From NCBI GenBank assembly GCA_963757265.1, contig CAVWRA010000006.1, positions 2,232,001 to 2,296,000 of the forward strand: 64,000 nucleotides of DNA. The letters run 5' to 3'. The translations under genes were made by a program, and so were the position numbers. This document shows positions 28,566 through 38,369 of the stretch, in pieces. The stretch's first letter is position 1; every line of letters begins with the position of its first letter. The notes under the pieces were generated by a model that saw nothing but the letters and a program-made list of their open reading frames with translations, searched no databases and had not been told where the DNA came from. The DNA is from CAIVVT01 sp963757265 (GTDB lineage: Bacteria > Acidobacteriota > Terriglobia > Bryobacterales > Bryobacteraceae).

Positions 28566-29147
28566 GTGCAGCCGCCCCGCCTATCTCTGGGCCTTGTCCT
28601 GATTCCATTGCTGGCATTCCTTTTTGCCTGGCAGACGGATTTTGCGAGGGCCGGGCAGGGTTCGACAGATTCCACCTCGGCCCAGAAGAAATCCACCGCC
28701 GGCAAGACCAAGAGCACGGCGGGTTCTCCGCCCAAGTCTTCAGCCGCGGCATCGAAACAAAGTGCCGCCAAACAGGGGGCCTCGGCAGGTCCGGCCAAAA
28801 ACTCCACGGCCAGGAAATCCACGGCCGCGAAGAGACGCTCCAAGGCCGGTTCGAAGGCTGCCGCCAGGCGCGCGCCCCGGCAACAGCAGCCGGAGCCCGA
28901 CCGCATCCGTGCCATTCAGCAGGCGCTCAAGGACCGCGGCTACGCGGTGGAGGCCACCGGGGCGTGGGATGGCGCGACGGTGGAGGCGCTGAAGAAGTTC
29001 CAGGCGGATCAGAACATCGACAATCTCAGCGGGCGCGGCAAGCTCGATTCATTGACGCTCATTGCCCTCGGTCTGGGGCCCCAGCGGGAACCTCCGCCGG
29101 CCCCGAACGAGGCGCCGCAGCGATCTCCGGAAGGACATTTCCCATGA
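28566..29147 (+). CDS. Secreted peptidoglycan-binding (PG_binding_1) protein
   Basis: About 193 residues if it starts at the GTG at 28566, which gives a normal signal peptide (QPPRLSLGLVLIPLLAFLFA); a GTG at 28515 would add 17 residues. A long Ser/Ala/Lys-rich low-complexity region follows, then a peptidoglycan-binding-like three-helix domain near the C-terminus ('RIRAIQQALKDRGYAVEATG', 'DGATVEALKKFQ'). It may tether to the cell wall. The stop overlaps the alanine dehydrogenase start as ATGA, an odd pairing of an envelope protein with an amino-acid enzyme. The start choice is uncertain. Confidence 0.7.
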   Translation: MQPPRLSLGLVLIPLLAFLFAWQTDFARAGQGSTDSTSAQKKSTAGKTKSTAGSPPKSSAAASKQSAAKQGASAGPAKNSTARKSTAAKRRSKAGSKAAARRAPRQQQPEPDRIRAIQQALKDRGYAVEATGAWDGATVEALKKFQADQNIDNLSGRGKLDSLTLIALGLGPQREPPPAPNEAPQRSPEGHFP

Positions 29148-30256
29148 TCATAGGCGTTCCCCGAGAAGTGAAAGACCACGAATCCCGCGTGGGGCTGGTG
29201 CCGCACGGCGTCAGCGAACTTGTGGAGGCTGGCCACAAGGTACTGGTTCAGGCCCGCGCCGGCGAGCTTTCGAGCCTCACCGACAAAGAGTATGAGGAGG
29301 CCGGCGCGCGGATCGTTCCCGGCGCCGCGGAGGTCTGGAACGGCGCTCAAATCGTCGTCAAGGTGAAGGAGCCGCAGCCCTCCGAGTACGGTTTTTTCCG
29401 CCCCGACCTCACGCTGTTCACCTACCTGCACCTGGCGCCGATTGCCGAGCTGACGTCCAAGCTGCTGGAAGCCCGGGTGACAGCCATCGCTTACGAGACG
29501 ATTCAGGAGCAGGACGGCTCGCTGCCGTGCCTGACACCGATGAGCGAAGTGGCGGGCCGGATGGCGGTGCAGGTGGGCGCCAAATACCTGGAAGCCCCCA
29601 ATGGCGGGCGCGGCATACTGCTGGGCGGGGTCCCCGGCGTCGCGCCTGCCAACGTGGTGATCCTGGGCGGCGGCGTGGTGGGCCACAACGCGGCCAAGAT
29701 CGCCCACGGCCTGGGCGCCAACGTGACCATCATCGACCGCAATCTGAACCGGTTGCGCGAGCTCGACGACATTTACCTGGGCGCGGTGATTACGCTGGCT
29801 TCCAACTCCTGGACCATTACCGAGAGCCTGCGCCATGCCGACCTGGTGATCGGCGCCGTGCTGATCCCCGGCGCAGCCGCGCCCAAGCTGGTGCGGCGCG
29901 ACATGATCGCGTCGATGAAGCGCGGCGCGGTGGTGGTCGACGTGGCGATCGACCAGGGCGGATGTTTGGAGACCTCCCGCGCCACGACCCACACCGACCC
30001 GGTTTACTACGTTGACAACGTGCTGCACTACTGCGTGTCCAACATGCCCGCCGCCGTGCCGCACACCTCGACCTACGCGCTCACCAACGCCACGTTCCCC
30101 TTCCTGATGCAACTGGCGTCGAAGGGTGTCGAGGCGGCGATCCGGTCAAATCCGGCCATGGCGCTGGGCGTGAATACCTATCAAGGTGCGTGCGTTTACA
30201 AGGCCGTCGCGGACTCGCAAGGCATCGCCTACACCGATCTGGCGGCATTGCTGTAG
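29144..30256 (+). CDS. ald: Alanine dehydrogenase
   Basis: 370 residues. NAD-dependent interconversion of L-alanine with pyruvate and ammonia. The N-terminus MIIGVPREVKDHESRVGLVP, the 'VKVKEPQPSEY' block, the Rossmann motif GGGVVGHNAAKIAHGLGA and 'VVVDVAIDQGGC' are all family signatures, and the length is exactly usual. The ATG at 29144 has AAGGA upstream and overlaps the previous stop by four bases, so translation is probably coupled. Confidence 0.95.
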   Translation: MIIGVPREVKDHESRVGLVPHGVSELVEAGHKVLVQARAGELSSLTDKEYEEAGARIVPGAAEVWNGAQIVVKVKEPQPSEYGFFRPDLTLFTYLHLAPIAELTSKLLEARVTAIAYETIQEQDGSLPCLTPMSEVAGRMAVQVGAKYLEAPNGGRGILLGGVPGVAPANVVILGGGVVGHNAAKIAHGLGANVTIIDRNLNRLRELDDIYLGAVITLASNSWTITESLRHADLVIGAVLIPGAAAPKLVRRDMIASMKRGAVVVDVAIDQGGCLETSRATTHTDPVYYVDNVLHYCVSNMPAAVPHTSTYALTNATFPFLMQLASKGVEAAIRSNPAMALGVNTYQGACVYKAVADSQGIAYTDLAALL

Positions 30257-30503
30257 GGATGGTTGGGGCGCACGGGCGCAAGAGCAGCGCCGGGCGCAGC
30301 CATACCAGCCCCACTAGGGTGGAAAGCCGAAACAGTGAATCGCGGCGCTCGCAATCCGGGGCTGCGGTGCGCGTGCACCTGGACCGGAGTTGCAGCCGGG
30401 GGCTCAATAATAGGGGTGTTTGGGAAGCGCCGGGGAGACAGATCGGCCTCTTACTTACAGGCTATGAGGGCCGCAAGGGTGGCCGCGCCATACTCCTCGC
30501 GTC

Positions 30504-30755
30504 CTACTTGGGGCGCGGATAAGAAGATGCAGGCTCTGTCTCTTCGGCTATTGAATCGAGCGCATTCACATCGAGCACATCGAGCGAATCGTCATCGAGG
30601 TCGCTGGCCGCATCGATGATCACGGAGCCGTCCGCGCCCAGCGAGCCCTTTTCGAGCTTGCGCTGCATGCGCTTTTCCAGCTTCTCGCGCGCCTTCTCCG
30701 TCCGGGCCTGTTCCTTCTGTCGCTTTTTGAATGTCGTATGAGATCGTGATCCCAA
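30504..30755 (-). CDS. Small basic conserved hypothetical protein
   Basis: 83 residues with a very basic N-terminal half, 'FKKRQKEQARTEKAREKLEK', followed by an acidic tail ('DLDDDSLDVLDVNALD'). It has no signal or membrane segment. Charge segregation and helix propensity suggest an RNA- or ribosome-associated role, and it lies 74 bp after the RRM gene on the same strand, but no function is known to me. A GGGAGA sequence precedes the ATG at 30755. The 30257-30503 gap downstream holds nothing clear. Confidence 0.6.
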   Translation of the reverse strand: MGSRSHTTFKKRQKEQARTEKAREKLEKRMQRKLEKGSLGADGSVIIDAASDLDDDSLDVLDVNALDSIAEETEPASSYPRPK

Positions 30756-30829
30756 TGTTGTCTCCCATCACCCAACAAGCCATTTGATAAGAACCGGCCC
30801 GGTTCGAAGTCAAGTGCTGTTACCAGCCG

Positions 30830-31126
30830 TTACCAGCGCGGTTCGCGGCGCTGACGGGGACCGCGGTCGCCGCCGCGATCCACCTTGGGACGCGCTTCAT
30901 TCACGTTCAAAGCGCGGCCGTTGTGGGAAAAGCCGTTGAGGGCGTTGATGGCCCGGTCGGCCTCGCTCGCTTCGGGCATTTCAACGAATGCGAAGCCGCG
31001 CGAACGGCCGGTGTCCCGGTCGGTCACGATACTGACGCGGTCAACAGTCCCGTATTCGGCAAAAAGTTGACGTAACGATTCTTCGGTAGTACCGAAATCC
31101 AAATTGCCAACAAAGATATTTTTCAT
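30830..31126 (-). CDS. RNA-recognition-motif (RRM) protein
   Basis: 98 residues. A single RRM with RNP2 (NIFVGNL) and RNP1 (RGFAFVEM) at the right spacing, and a short Arg/Gly-rich tail. Bacterial RRM proteins of this size bind single-stranded RNA and are often cold- or stress-responsive. The gene is divergent from glutamate dehydrogenase, with a long 462-bp region between them, and precedes the small basic protein gene. Confidence 0.92.
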   Translation of the reverse strand: MKNIFVGNLDFGTTEESLRQLFAEYGTVDRVSIVTDRDTGRSRGFAFVEMPEASEADRAINALNGFSHNGRALNVNEARPKVDRGGDRGPRQRREPRW

Positions 31127-31588
31127 GGATCTCCTGACTCAATTGACGGCGGGCTAGACGAGGCAGATTTTGGATCTCGGCCGGGTTTCGCGGAGCGATC
31201 AAATGGCATTCTTAGTATGCCACACGGCGTCCAGAATGAAAAGTCGGGGCGGGATCGGTCTCCCCTGAACAACCCGCCATCCTCTCGCGGCAGCCTGTGA
31301 CGGAAGCCGCCTGGCAGGCGTTCCCGCCCGATTACCAGGTCTCCAAACGACCGTTTTACCCCTTTGCACCTCCTGAAAGTGGTGCTAGGCTTGAACTGCA
31401 GTGATTGGAGCTCGCGGGAGGCCGCGGCTCCGGATATTCGATCGGGCCCGGTGAGCGCTCCGCTGCCCGCACAGCGGCGCCCCGTCACCGGGCTGAACCT
31501 GTGGCCGGAGGCCTGACCACGAATGTCGGGTCCAGCGCTCGCCACGGCGAGCCCCCTAGATTGTTTCGTCTCAAAGGAGTCTGTTGCC
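31127..31588. other. Divergent control region between RRM and gdh
   Basis: 462 bp between two genes transcribed away from each other. It must hold both promoters and 5' leaders. I see no convincing gene; antisense reading frames here are shadows. The segment just before glutamate dehydrogenase carries AAAGGAG at 31573-31579. The long leader on the RRM side would suit post-transcriptional control, but no named motif is visible. Confidence 0.4.
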
Positions 31589-32848
31589 ATGCTCGCAGCA
31601 GTAGCAGAGAGAAACGCATACACCCTGGCCCTGGAGAACTTCGACGCAGCTGCCGATGTTCTCGAGTTGAACCAGGATATTCGAGAAATGATCAAATACC
31701 CAGAGCGGATCCTGACCGTGACGCTGCCGGTTCGGATGGATAACGGTCACATCCGCCGTTTTGAAGGCTACCGGGTGCAGCACAGCACCGCGCGCGGCCC
31801 GGCGAAGGGGGGCATCCGCTACCACCCCAACGTGACGCTGGACGAGGTCAAGGCGCTGGCCACGTGGATGACCTGGAAGTGCAGTGTCGTGAACATCCCG
31901 TTTGGCGGCGGCAAGGGCGGCGTGACCTGCAGCCCCAAGGACATGTCCCAGACCGAACTGGAACACATGACCCGCCGCTACACCAGCGCCATCCTGCCGC
32001 TGATCGGGCCGGCGCAGGACATTCCCGCGCCGGACGTCTACACCACTCCGCAGACCATGGCCTGGATCATGGACACGTACAGCATGATGAAGGGCTACAC
32101 GGTGCAAGGGGTAGTCACGGGCAAGCCGCTGTGCCTGGGCGGCTCACTGGGCCGCAACGAGGCCACGGGGCGCGGCGTGTTCTATACGATCCAATCGGCG
32201 TGCGAGCACCTGGGGCTAGCGCTGAAGGGCGCCAAGGTTGTCGTCCAAGGCTTCGGCAATGCGGGTTCGATCGCCGCGCATCTGCTGGACAGCCATCAGT
32301 GTTACGTCATCGGCGTCAGCGATTCGACCGGCTGCATTTATAACAAGGACGGCCTGGACATCCCCAAACTGATGCTTTACAAGGAGCAGACCGGCCGCGT
32401 GGCGGGTTTTGCCGGCTCCGAGCCGATCACTCCGGAACAACTGCTGCGGCTGGATTGCGAGATTCTGATCCCGGCAGCGCTCGAAAACGTCATCCATGAG
32501 GAGAATGCGGCTTACGTCAAGGCCAAGATCGTGGCCGAGGCCGCCAACGGCCCGTTGACGCCGGATGCCGACCGCATCATCGAATCCCGGGGCGGGTTCA
32601 TCATCCCCGACATCCTGTGCAACGCCGGTGGCGTGACGGTTTCGTACTTCGAATGGGTGCAGGACGAGCAGCACCTGTTCTGGGACGCGCAGGACATCTA
32701 CAACCGCCTGGAGAAGGTCATGAAGACGGCCTTCAACGAGGTGCTGAAGAATCACGTCAACCGGCATGTGGGCATGCGTGTGGCGGCCAACATGGTCGGC
32801 ATCGGCCGCGTCGCCGAAGCGATCAAGATCCGCGGGCTGTATCCCTGA
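31589..32848 (+). CDS. gdhA: Glu/Leu/Phe/Val dehydrogenase, probable glutamate dehydrogenase
   Basis: 419 residues from the ATG at 31589 with AAAGGAG ten bases upstream. It converts 2-oxoglutarate and ammonia to glutamate and back. Substrate-site motifs are 'GPAKGGIRYHPNV' and 'PFGGGKGGV', followed by 'PAPDVYT', and the Rossmann loop is 'VVQGFGNAGSIAAHLL'. The length fits the hexameric NAD-type enzymes. Cofactor specificity cannot be settled by eye. It is monocistronic, with a GC-rich hairpin 16 bases past the stop. Confidence 0.92.
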   Translation: MLAAVAERNAYTLALENFDAAADVLELNQDIREMIKYPERILTVTLPVRMDNGHIRRFEGYRVQHSTARGPAKGGIRYHPNVTLDEVKALATWMTWKCSVVNIPFGGGKGGVTCSPKDMSQTELEHMTRRYTSAILPLIGPAQDIPAPDVYTTPQTMAWIMDTYSMMKGYTVQGVVTGKPLCLGGSLGRNEATGRGVFYTIQSACEHLGLALKGAKVVVQGFGNAGSIAAHLLDSHQCYVIGVSDSTGCIYNKDGLDIPKLMLYKEQTGRVAGFAGSEPITPEQLLRLDCEILIPAALENVIHEENAAYVKAKIVAEAANGPLTPDADRIIESRGGFIIPDILCNAGGVTVSYFEWVQDEQHLFWDAQDIYNRLEKVMKTAFNEVLKNHVNRHVGMRVAANMVGIGRVAEAIKIRGLYP

Positions 32849-32863
32849 TTGAACGGCCCGATG

Positions 32864-32893
32864 CCCCGGCCGCTCGCGGCGGAGCGGCCGGGG
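32864..32893 (+). terminator. GC-rich hairpin after gdh
   Basis: A perfect 12-bp stem (CCCCGGCCGCTC at 32864-32875 with its complement at 32882-32893) and a 6-base loop, 16 bases past the stop codon. It lacks a T-run, so it may protect the transcript's 3' end or assist Rho rather than terminate alone. Confidence 0.5.
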
Positions 32894-33036
32894 CTCCGCT
32901 CGCCTGAACCGTGCGGCGCAGTCTCGCCCGCCGGCCATGGCGGGACGACGCCGAAACTCTTGCTGAGCGGCGACGGCGCCCGCGCGTGGGGCGCGCGGAC
33001 TGGTCTGTGTTGCCCGCTCCGGGCTGGCTCACGAAT

Positions 33037-33837
33037 TCAACCGGCGGAAGGTTTCTGCGGCGCGGCGGCGGAGTGACCGGCCGCCAGCGCGCGCGCCGTG
33101 GCGTTCAACAGGCCGCGCAGCGATTCGCGCGGCACGCCGGTCACCATCGGCTTGATGATCCATTCGAAGACCGCAGGGATGTCGCGCGAGAGCGAGATCG
33201 AGCGGCACTCCAGGTAGACGCCCCCGTCGCGCGGCTCGATCAGCCAATAGGAATTCAAACGCCACAGGAAGCCGTGGCCCGTTCCCGGCGGCAATTCCTG
33301 GCCGTTGCTCACCTCGGAGAACCTGGTCGAGCGGGACACAATCGCCCAGCGCCCCGGCATCGCGCGGCCGCTCACGAGCGGGCGGTATTCGACCTCATAT
33401 TCGCTGTCGAGGACGACGGTCAGTACTTTCTTCTTAACTAGCCGCAGGTAGGTGTGGTACTTGTCGCCGTCGTGGCTCAGCAGCTTCGAGTCCGCGACCT
33501 CGGGAGCATAGACGCGCTTGTAGTTGGCGTAATCCTGCAGCAGCTCGAGCGCCTGCTCGACGGTCGCACCCGCCACCACCGTGGCCGCCTTCCAATCGGA
33601 GATCATCCCGCCGGCAACATTGCTCACCGCCAGCCGGTCTCCGGCGCTGATCAGCACCTCGCCAGCCTGCGGCGACAGATGCGCGCGCCAGTCCATCTTG
33701 GCCTCGGCGGCCTGCTGGTATTCGACAAACTTCTGGTCGGTGCGCGGCGCCAGTTGAACCATGAACTGCGCCGCGAGCGTGCCGGCCAAGGCCGGGAGCA
33801 GGCAGATCCTGACGACACTCGCGCGCAACCGGGCCAT
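33037..33837 (-). CDS. Secreted SRPBCC/START-like protein, unknown function
   Basis: 266 residues with a signal peptide (VVRICLLPALAGTLAAQ). The body reads like a START/polyketide-cyclase-type fold: 'ATVEQALELLQDYANYKRVYAPEVADSKLLS', alternating strands, and 'GGVYLECRSISLSRDIP' near the end. Such domains bind lipids or other hydrophobic ligands. It stands alone, between glutamate dehydrogenase (convergent) and superoxide dismutase. The family assignment rests on pattern only. Confidence 0.6.
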   Translation of the reverse strand: MARLRASVVRICLLPALAGTLAAQFMVQLAPRTDQKFVEYQQAAEAKMDWRAHLSPQAGEVLISAGDRLAVSNVAGGMISDWKAATVVAGATVEQALELLQDYANYKRVYAPEVADSKLLSHDGDKYHTYLRLVKKKVLTVVLDSEYEVEYRPLVSGRAMPGRWAIVSRSTRFSEVSNGQELPPGTGHGFLWRLNSYWLIEPRDGGVYLECRSISLSRDIPAVFEWIIKPMVTGVPRESLRGLLNATARALAAGHSAAAPQKPSAG

Positions 33838-33917
33838 CCTGTTTCGAGTGTAGACTCTCGGGGCTATGGCGCAGGCCCGGAATCGGTCGTGAATCAGCCC
33901 CGGCTTGAGACGCGCGC

Positions 33918-34529
33918 TTATTTAGCCGCTTTGAAGCGGTCTTCCACGTGGCCCCAATTGACTACGTTCCACCAGGCGCCGATGTAGTCGGCGCGGCGGT
34001 TCTGATAGTGCAGGTAATAGGCGTGTTCCCAGACGTCGAGGCCAAACACGGGCACTTTCCCGTCCATCAGGGGGTTGTCCTGGTTGGCGGTGCTGAGGAT
34101 ATCCACTCCGCCGTCGGACGTCTTGACCACCCAGGCCCAGCCCGAGCCGAAGCGGCCCATGCCCGCGGCGGCGAACTTGGCTTTGAAATCATCGAAGCTG
34201 CCGAACTTCGCATTGATGGCCTTGGCCAGGCTGCCTACCGGCGATCCGCCCGCCTTGGGGCTCATGATCTCCCAGAACATGGCGTGGTTCCAATGCCCGC
34301 CGCCATTATTGCGGACCGCGGTGCGGATCGGTTCGGGCACCGCCAGGCCATTGGCCAACAGCGAATCCAGGCTCTTTCCAGCGAGTTCCGGCGCGGACTC
34401 CAGGGCCTTGTTCAGGTTGGTCACATAGGCGCCGTGATGCTTATCGTGGTGAATCTCCATCGTCCGGGCGTCGATATGCGGCTCCAGCGCATCGAACGCA
34501 TACGGGAGTGGGGGAACGGTAAATGACAT
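33918..34529 (-). CDS. sodA: Superoxide dismutase (Fe/Mn family, Mn-type signature)
   Basis: 203 residues. It dismutates superoxide in the cytoplasm. The metal ligands are H27 (EIHHDKHHGAY), H82 (GGHWNHAMFW), D165 and H169 (GLDVWEHAYY). The Gln in 'STANQDNPL' and the surrounding residues favour the Mn-type. The ATG is preceded by AGAGGA. No signal peptide is present. It lies 64 bp beyond the end of gatA on the same strand and may be read partly from that operon. Confidence 0.95.
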   Translation of the reverse strand: MSFTVPPLPYAFDALEPHIDARTMEIHHDKHHGAYVTNLNKALESAPELAGKSLDSLLANGLAVPEPIRTAVRNNGGGHWNHAMFWEIMSPKAGGSPVGSLAKAINAKFGSFDDFKAKFAAAGMGRFGSGWAWVVKTSDGGVDILSTANQDNPLMDGKVPVFGLDVWEHAYYLHYQNRRADYIGAWWNVVNWGHVEDRFKAAK

Positions 34530-34593
34530 GCTGAATCCTCTGCGTATGCAGATGTGACGCTGCGGGCGTAGGATTCAGCGCGATGGCCTGGAT

Positions 34594-36048
<1,455 letters not shown>

Positions 36049-36061
36049 TCTGGAACGCCGT

Positions 36062-36361
36062 TCAGCGCTCAAACACCTTCGGCACTTTGAAGAAGCCCGA
36101 CCCGGCCAGTGGCGCATTCGCCAGCGCCGCGGCGTTGTCCAGCGGCGTTCCCTCGACGTCGTCGCGCAGCGAGGCCGTCGCGCCGGCTTCGTACAGCACC
36201 TGGGCCATCGGCTCGACCTCGCTCGTGTCCAGCTCGTTGAGCTTGTCGACATGCGTCAGAATCTCGTCCAGCTCGCGCGCCATGCGTGCGATCTGCTCCG
36301 CGCTCAGGTGCAGGTTGGCCAGCTCCGCGATGCCGCGAACCTGGCTTTCGGTGAGTTTCAA
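36062..36361 (-). CDS. gatC: Glutamyl/aspartyl-tRNA amidotransferase subunit C
   Basis: 99 residues from a TTG at 36361, overlapping the upstream stop as TTGA. The start is chosen because it gives the normal GatC N-terminus (KLTESQVRGIAELANL) and length. 'ELDEILTHVDKLNELDTSEV' and the extended C-terminal belt segment 'DDVEGTPLDNAAALANAP' are typical. GatC stabilises the GatA-GatB interface. Confidence 0.9.
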   Translation of the reverse strand: MKLTESQVRGIAELANLHLSAEQIARMARELDEILTHVDKLNELDTSEVEPMAQVLYEAGATASLRDDVEGTPLDNAAALANAPLAGSGFFKVPKVFER

Positions 36362-36786
36362 GCGCCGGCCTTTCTGCGCGACTGCCGGTACAGATAGTCC
36401 AGCTCCGGGTCCGCAATGCCGGAGGATTCGCGGTCGAACAGCCCGGCGTCCCGCGCCGATTCGGCCCGCCGCGCCGGCCGGCGCCGCGCTCCCACCCGAA
36501 ATTCGATCTCGCGCGGGGCCTCGGCCTGCAACAGGCGGCCCAGGTTGGCCAGGATCTGGGCGCTCAGGCCGCTGAGGTTCTGCTGCCAGACGGCGTCCTC
36601 GGCCTCGGCGATCAGGCAGCCGTTGTGCACTCCCACCACGCGCGTATGCGCCGCCAGCCGCAGGCCGACCGCCGTGGGCCACGCGGCGGCCGCCAGTTCG
36701 CTGGCGCTCAGCGATCCTCGGGCCGCCTTCAGGCGGCTCAGTATGCGCCCGGCTCTTTCCATTCGGTCCCGGCCTTGAAACGCCAT
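36358..36786 (-). CDS. DUF721/DciA-like protein
   Basis: 142 residues (134 if it starts at the internal ATG at 36762). The N-terminal pattern, 'ILSRLKAARGSLSASELAAAAWPTAVGLRLAAHTRV' with 'GCLIAEAEDAVWQQNLSGL', fits the DUF721/DciA family, whose best-known member loads or assists the replicative helicase. The C-terminal 40 residues are basic and divergent. First gene of a three-gene unit with gatC and gatA, and divergent from maf over 60 bp. Confidence 0.7.
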   Translation of the reverse strand: MAFQGRDRMERAGRILSRLKAARGSLSASELAAAAWPTAVGLRLAAHTRVVGVHNGCLIAEAEDAVWQQNLSGLSAQILANLGRLLQAEAPREIEFRVGARRRPARRAESARDAGLFDRESSGIADPELDYLYRQSRRKAGA

Positions 36787-36846
36787 CTTAGCATGCCCCG
36801 CGCCTGGCGCCGGCCGCGCCCCGGCGTGCTACGCTGATGACTCGCC

Positions 36847-37413
36847 ATGCTGGTGCTCGCCTCGCAATCGCCGCGCCGCAGCGAACTGCTGCGCCAGGCC
36901 GGTCTGTCCTTCGTCGTCCGCATCCCCAACGTTGCCGAGAGCCGCCTGCTGGGCGAGCCGCCGCAGGATTATGTGCGCCGCCTGGCGATCGAAAAGGCGC
37001 GCGCCGCCGCAGCCGGCCCGGCCGAATTTGTCCTGGCCGCCGACACGGTCGTGGTCGCCGCGGGAGAGGTGCTCGGGAAGCCGCGCTCGGCCGACGACGC
37101 GGCGCGCATGCTGCGCCGCCTGAGCGGCCGGCCGCATACCGTGCTCACGGGCGTGTGCGTGCTCCACGCCGGCGCCGAGCGCGTCGCGGTGGAGGCCACC
37201 GAAGTCGTCTTTTCGCCTATGACGGAGGAGGAAGTGCGCGCCTACGCCGCCAGTGGGGAACCCATGGACAAGGCCGGCGCGTACGCTATTCAGGGGCGCG
37301 CCTCGAAGTTCGTCGAGCGCATCGAGGGCTGTTATTTTAACGTGGTCGGACTGCCCGTTTCCCTGGTCTATAGGCTGCTGAAGCAGGCCGGCTACGACGG
37401 CCCCGCGGCGTGA
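36847..37413 (+). CDS. maf: Maf-family nucleotide pyrophosphatase (dTTP/UTP type)
   Basis: 188 residues. It hydrolyses non-canonical or excess nucleoside triphosphates. The signatures are 'LASQSPRRSELLRQAGL', 'LAADTVVVAAGEVLGKP' and 'PMDKAGAYAIQGRASKFVE'; the last fits the dTTP/UTP-specific (YhdE-like) subgroup. The length is as expected. Divergent from the DUF721-gatCA unit. Confidence 0.93.
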   Translation: MLVLASQSPRRSELLRQAGLSFVVRIPNVAESRLLGEPPQDYVRRLAIEKARAAAAGPAEFVLAADTVVVAAGEVLGKPRSADDAARMLRRLSGRPHTVLTGVCVLHAGAERVAVEATEVVFSPMTEEEVRAYAASGEPMDKAGAYAIQGRASKFVERIEGCYFNVVGLPVSLVYRLLKQAGYDGPAA

Positions 37414-37682
37414 GGCCCGTTCACCGCCTGAAAGCACCGCGCCGGGGCGAGAGTGGACTCTCGGACGCGGCGGAATCGGCCGAAGAGGTGGTATGGGGAG
37501 ATGTCTGAGTCATAGGCGGCCGCGACCGGTTCGGCCGCCCCCGGTGCCGGCTCGCGGCGCGTCCCCCCTGGTGGATGCTAAAATACCATTCCAGAAACTC
37601 CTGCGCCGAATGGGGGCCCTGCGGCATCTGTTTGAAAAGGCGTGCCTGACCTTTCCCCTTTCAGGCCAGGAGCGGAGGAGCC

Positions 37683-38336
37683 ATGATGGAAGGTATGATG
37701 CGTGGAGATTTGCGACGCTTGGGTTGTGTGCTGAGTGCACTCCTGCTGGGCGTGCCGCTGAGTGCGCAGATCCCGGCCGCGACCCCCCAGGGCGCCGCGG
37801 CCCAGTCCCAGCAGCCCGGGGAGACCAAGCCGGCCCCTGTTCCGCTGGTCGCGGCAGCGGTCGATCCGAATACATATAAAATTGGCGCCGACGACGTACT
37901 CGAGGTGCGCGTGTGGAAGGAGCCGGACCTGAGCCGGACGGTGCGCGTGCGGCCGGACGGGAAGATCACCCTGATGCTGGTGGGCGACATCCAGGCTGCC
38001 GGCTTGACGCCGATGGAGCTGCAGAAGAATTGTGTTGACGCCTTCTCGAAGGTTCTCAACTCACCTCAGGTGGACGTGTCGGTCACTTCGGTCGAGAGCA
38101 AGAAATATTATGTCGCCGGACAGGTGGGGCGCCCTGGACCGTTCCCGCTGATCGGCCCCACCACAGTGCTCGATGCCTTGAGCGTCTCCGGCCTGGGCGA
38201 ATGGGCCAAGAAGGGCAGCATTGTCATCATGCGCGGTTCGACGCGCCTGAAATTCAACTACAAACAGGTCATCAAGGGTGAGCATCTGGAGCAGAACGTT
38301 CTGCTCCAGGATGGGGACCACATCTATGTGCCGTAG
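37683..38336 (+). CDS. Polysaccharide biosynthesis/export protein (Wza-like)
   Basis: 217 residues with a signal peptide (LGCVLSALLLGVPLSAQ). The export domain is 'YKIGADDVLEVRVWKEPDLS' with 'VRPDGKITLMLVGDIQAAG', followed by one SLBB-like domain ('YYVAGQVGRPGPFPLIGPTT'). There is no long C-terminal barrel helix, so it is shorter than Wza. Strong GGAGGAG before the ATG. First gene of an exopolysaccharide export unit with the chain-length protein and tyrosine kinase. No glycosyltransferases are encoded here. Confidence 0.87.
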   Translation: MMEGMMRGDLRRLGCVLSALLLGVPLSAQIPAATPQGAAAQSQQPGETKPAPVPLVAAAVDPNTYKIGADDVLEVRVWKEPDLSRTVRVRPDGKITLMLVGDIQAAGLTPMELQKNCVDAFSKVLNSPQVDVSVTSVESKKYYVAGQVGRPGPFPLIGPTTVLDALSVSGLGEWAKKGSIVIMRGSTRLKFNYKQVIKGEHLEQNVLLQDGDHIYVP

Positions 38337-38369
38337 GCGGCACAGGCCTGAAAGGCAGGAGCGCTAGCG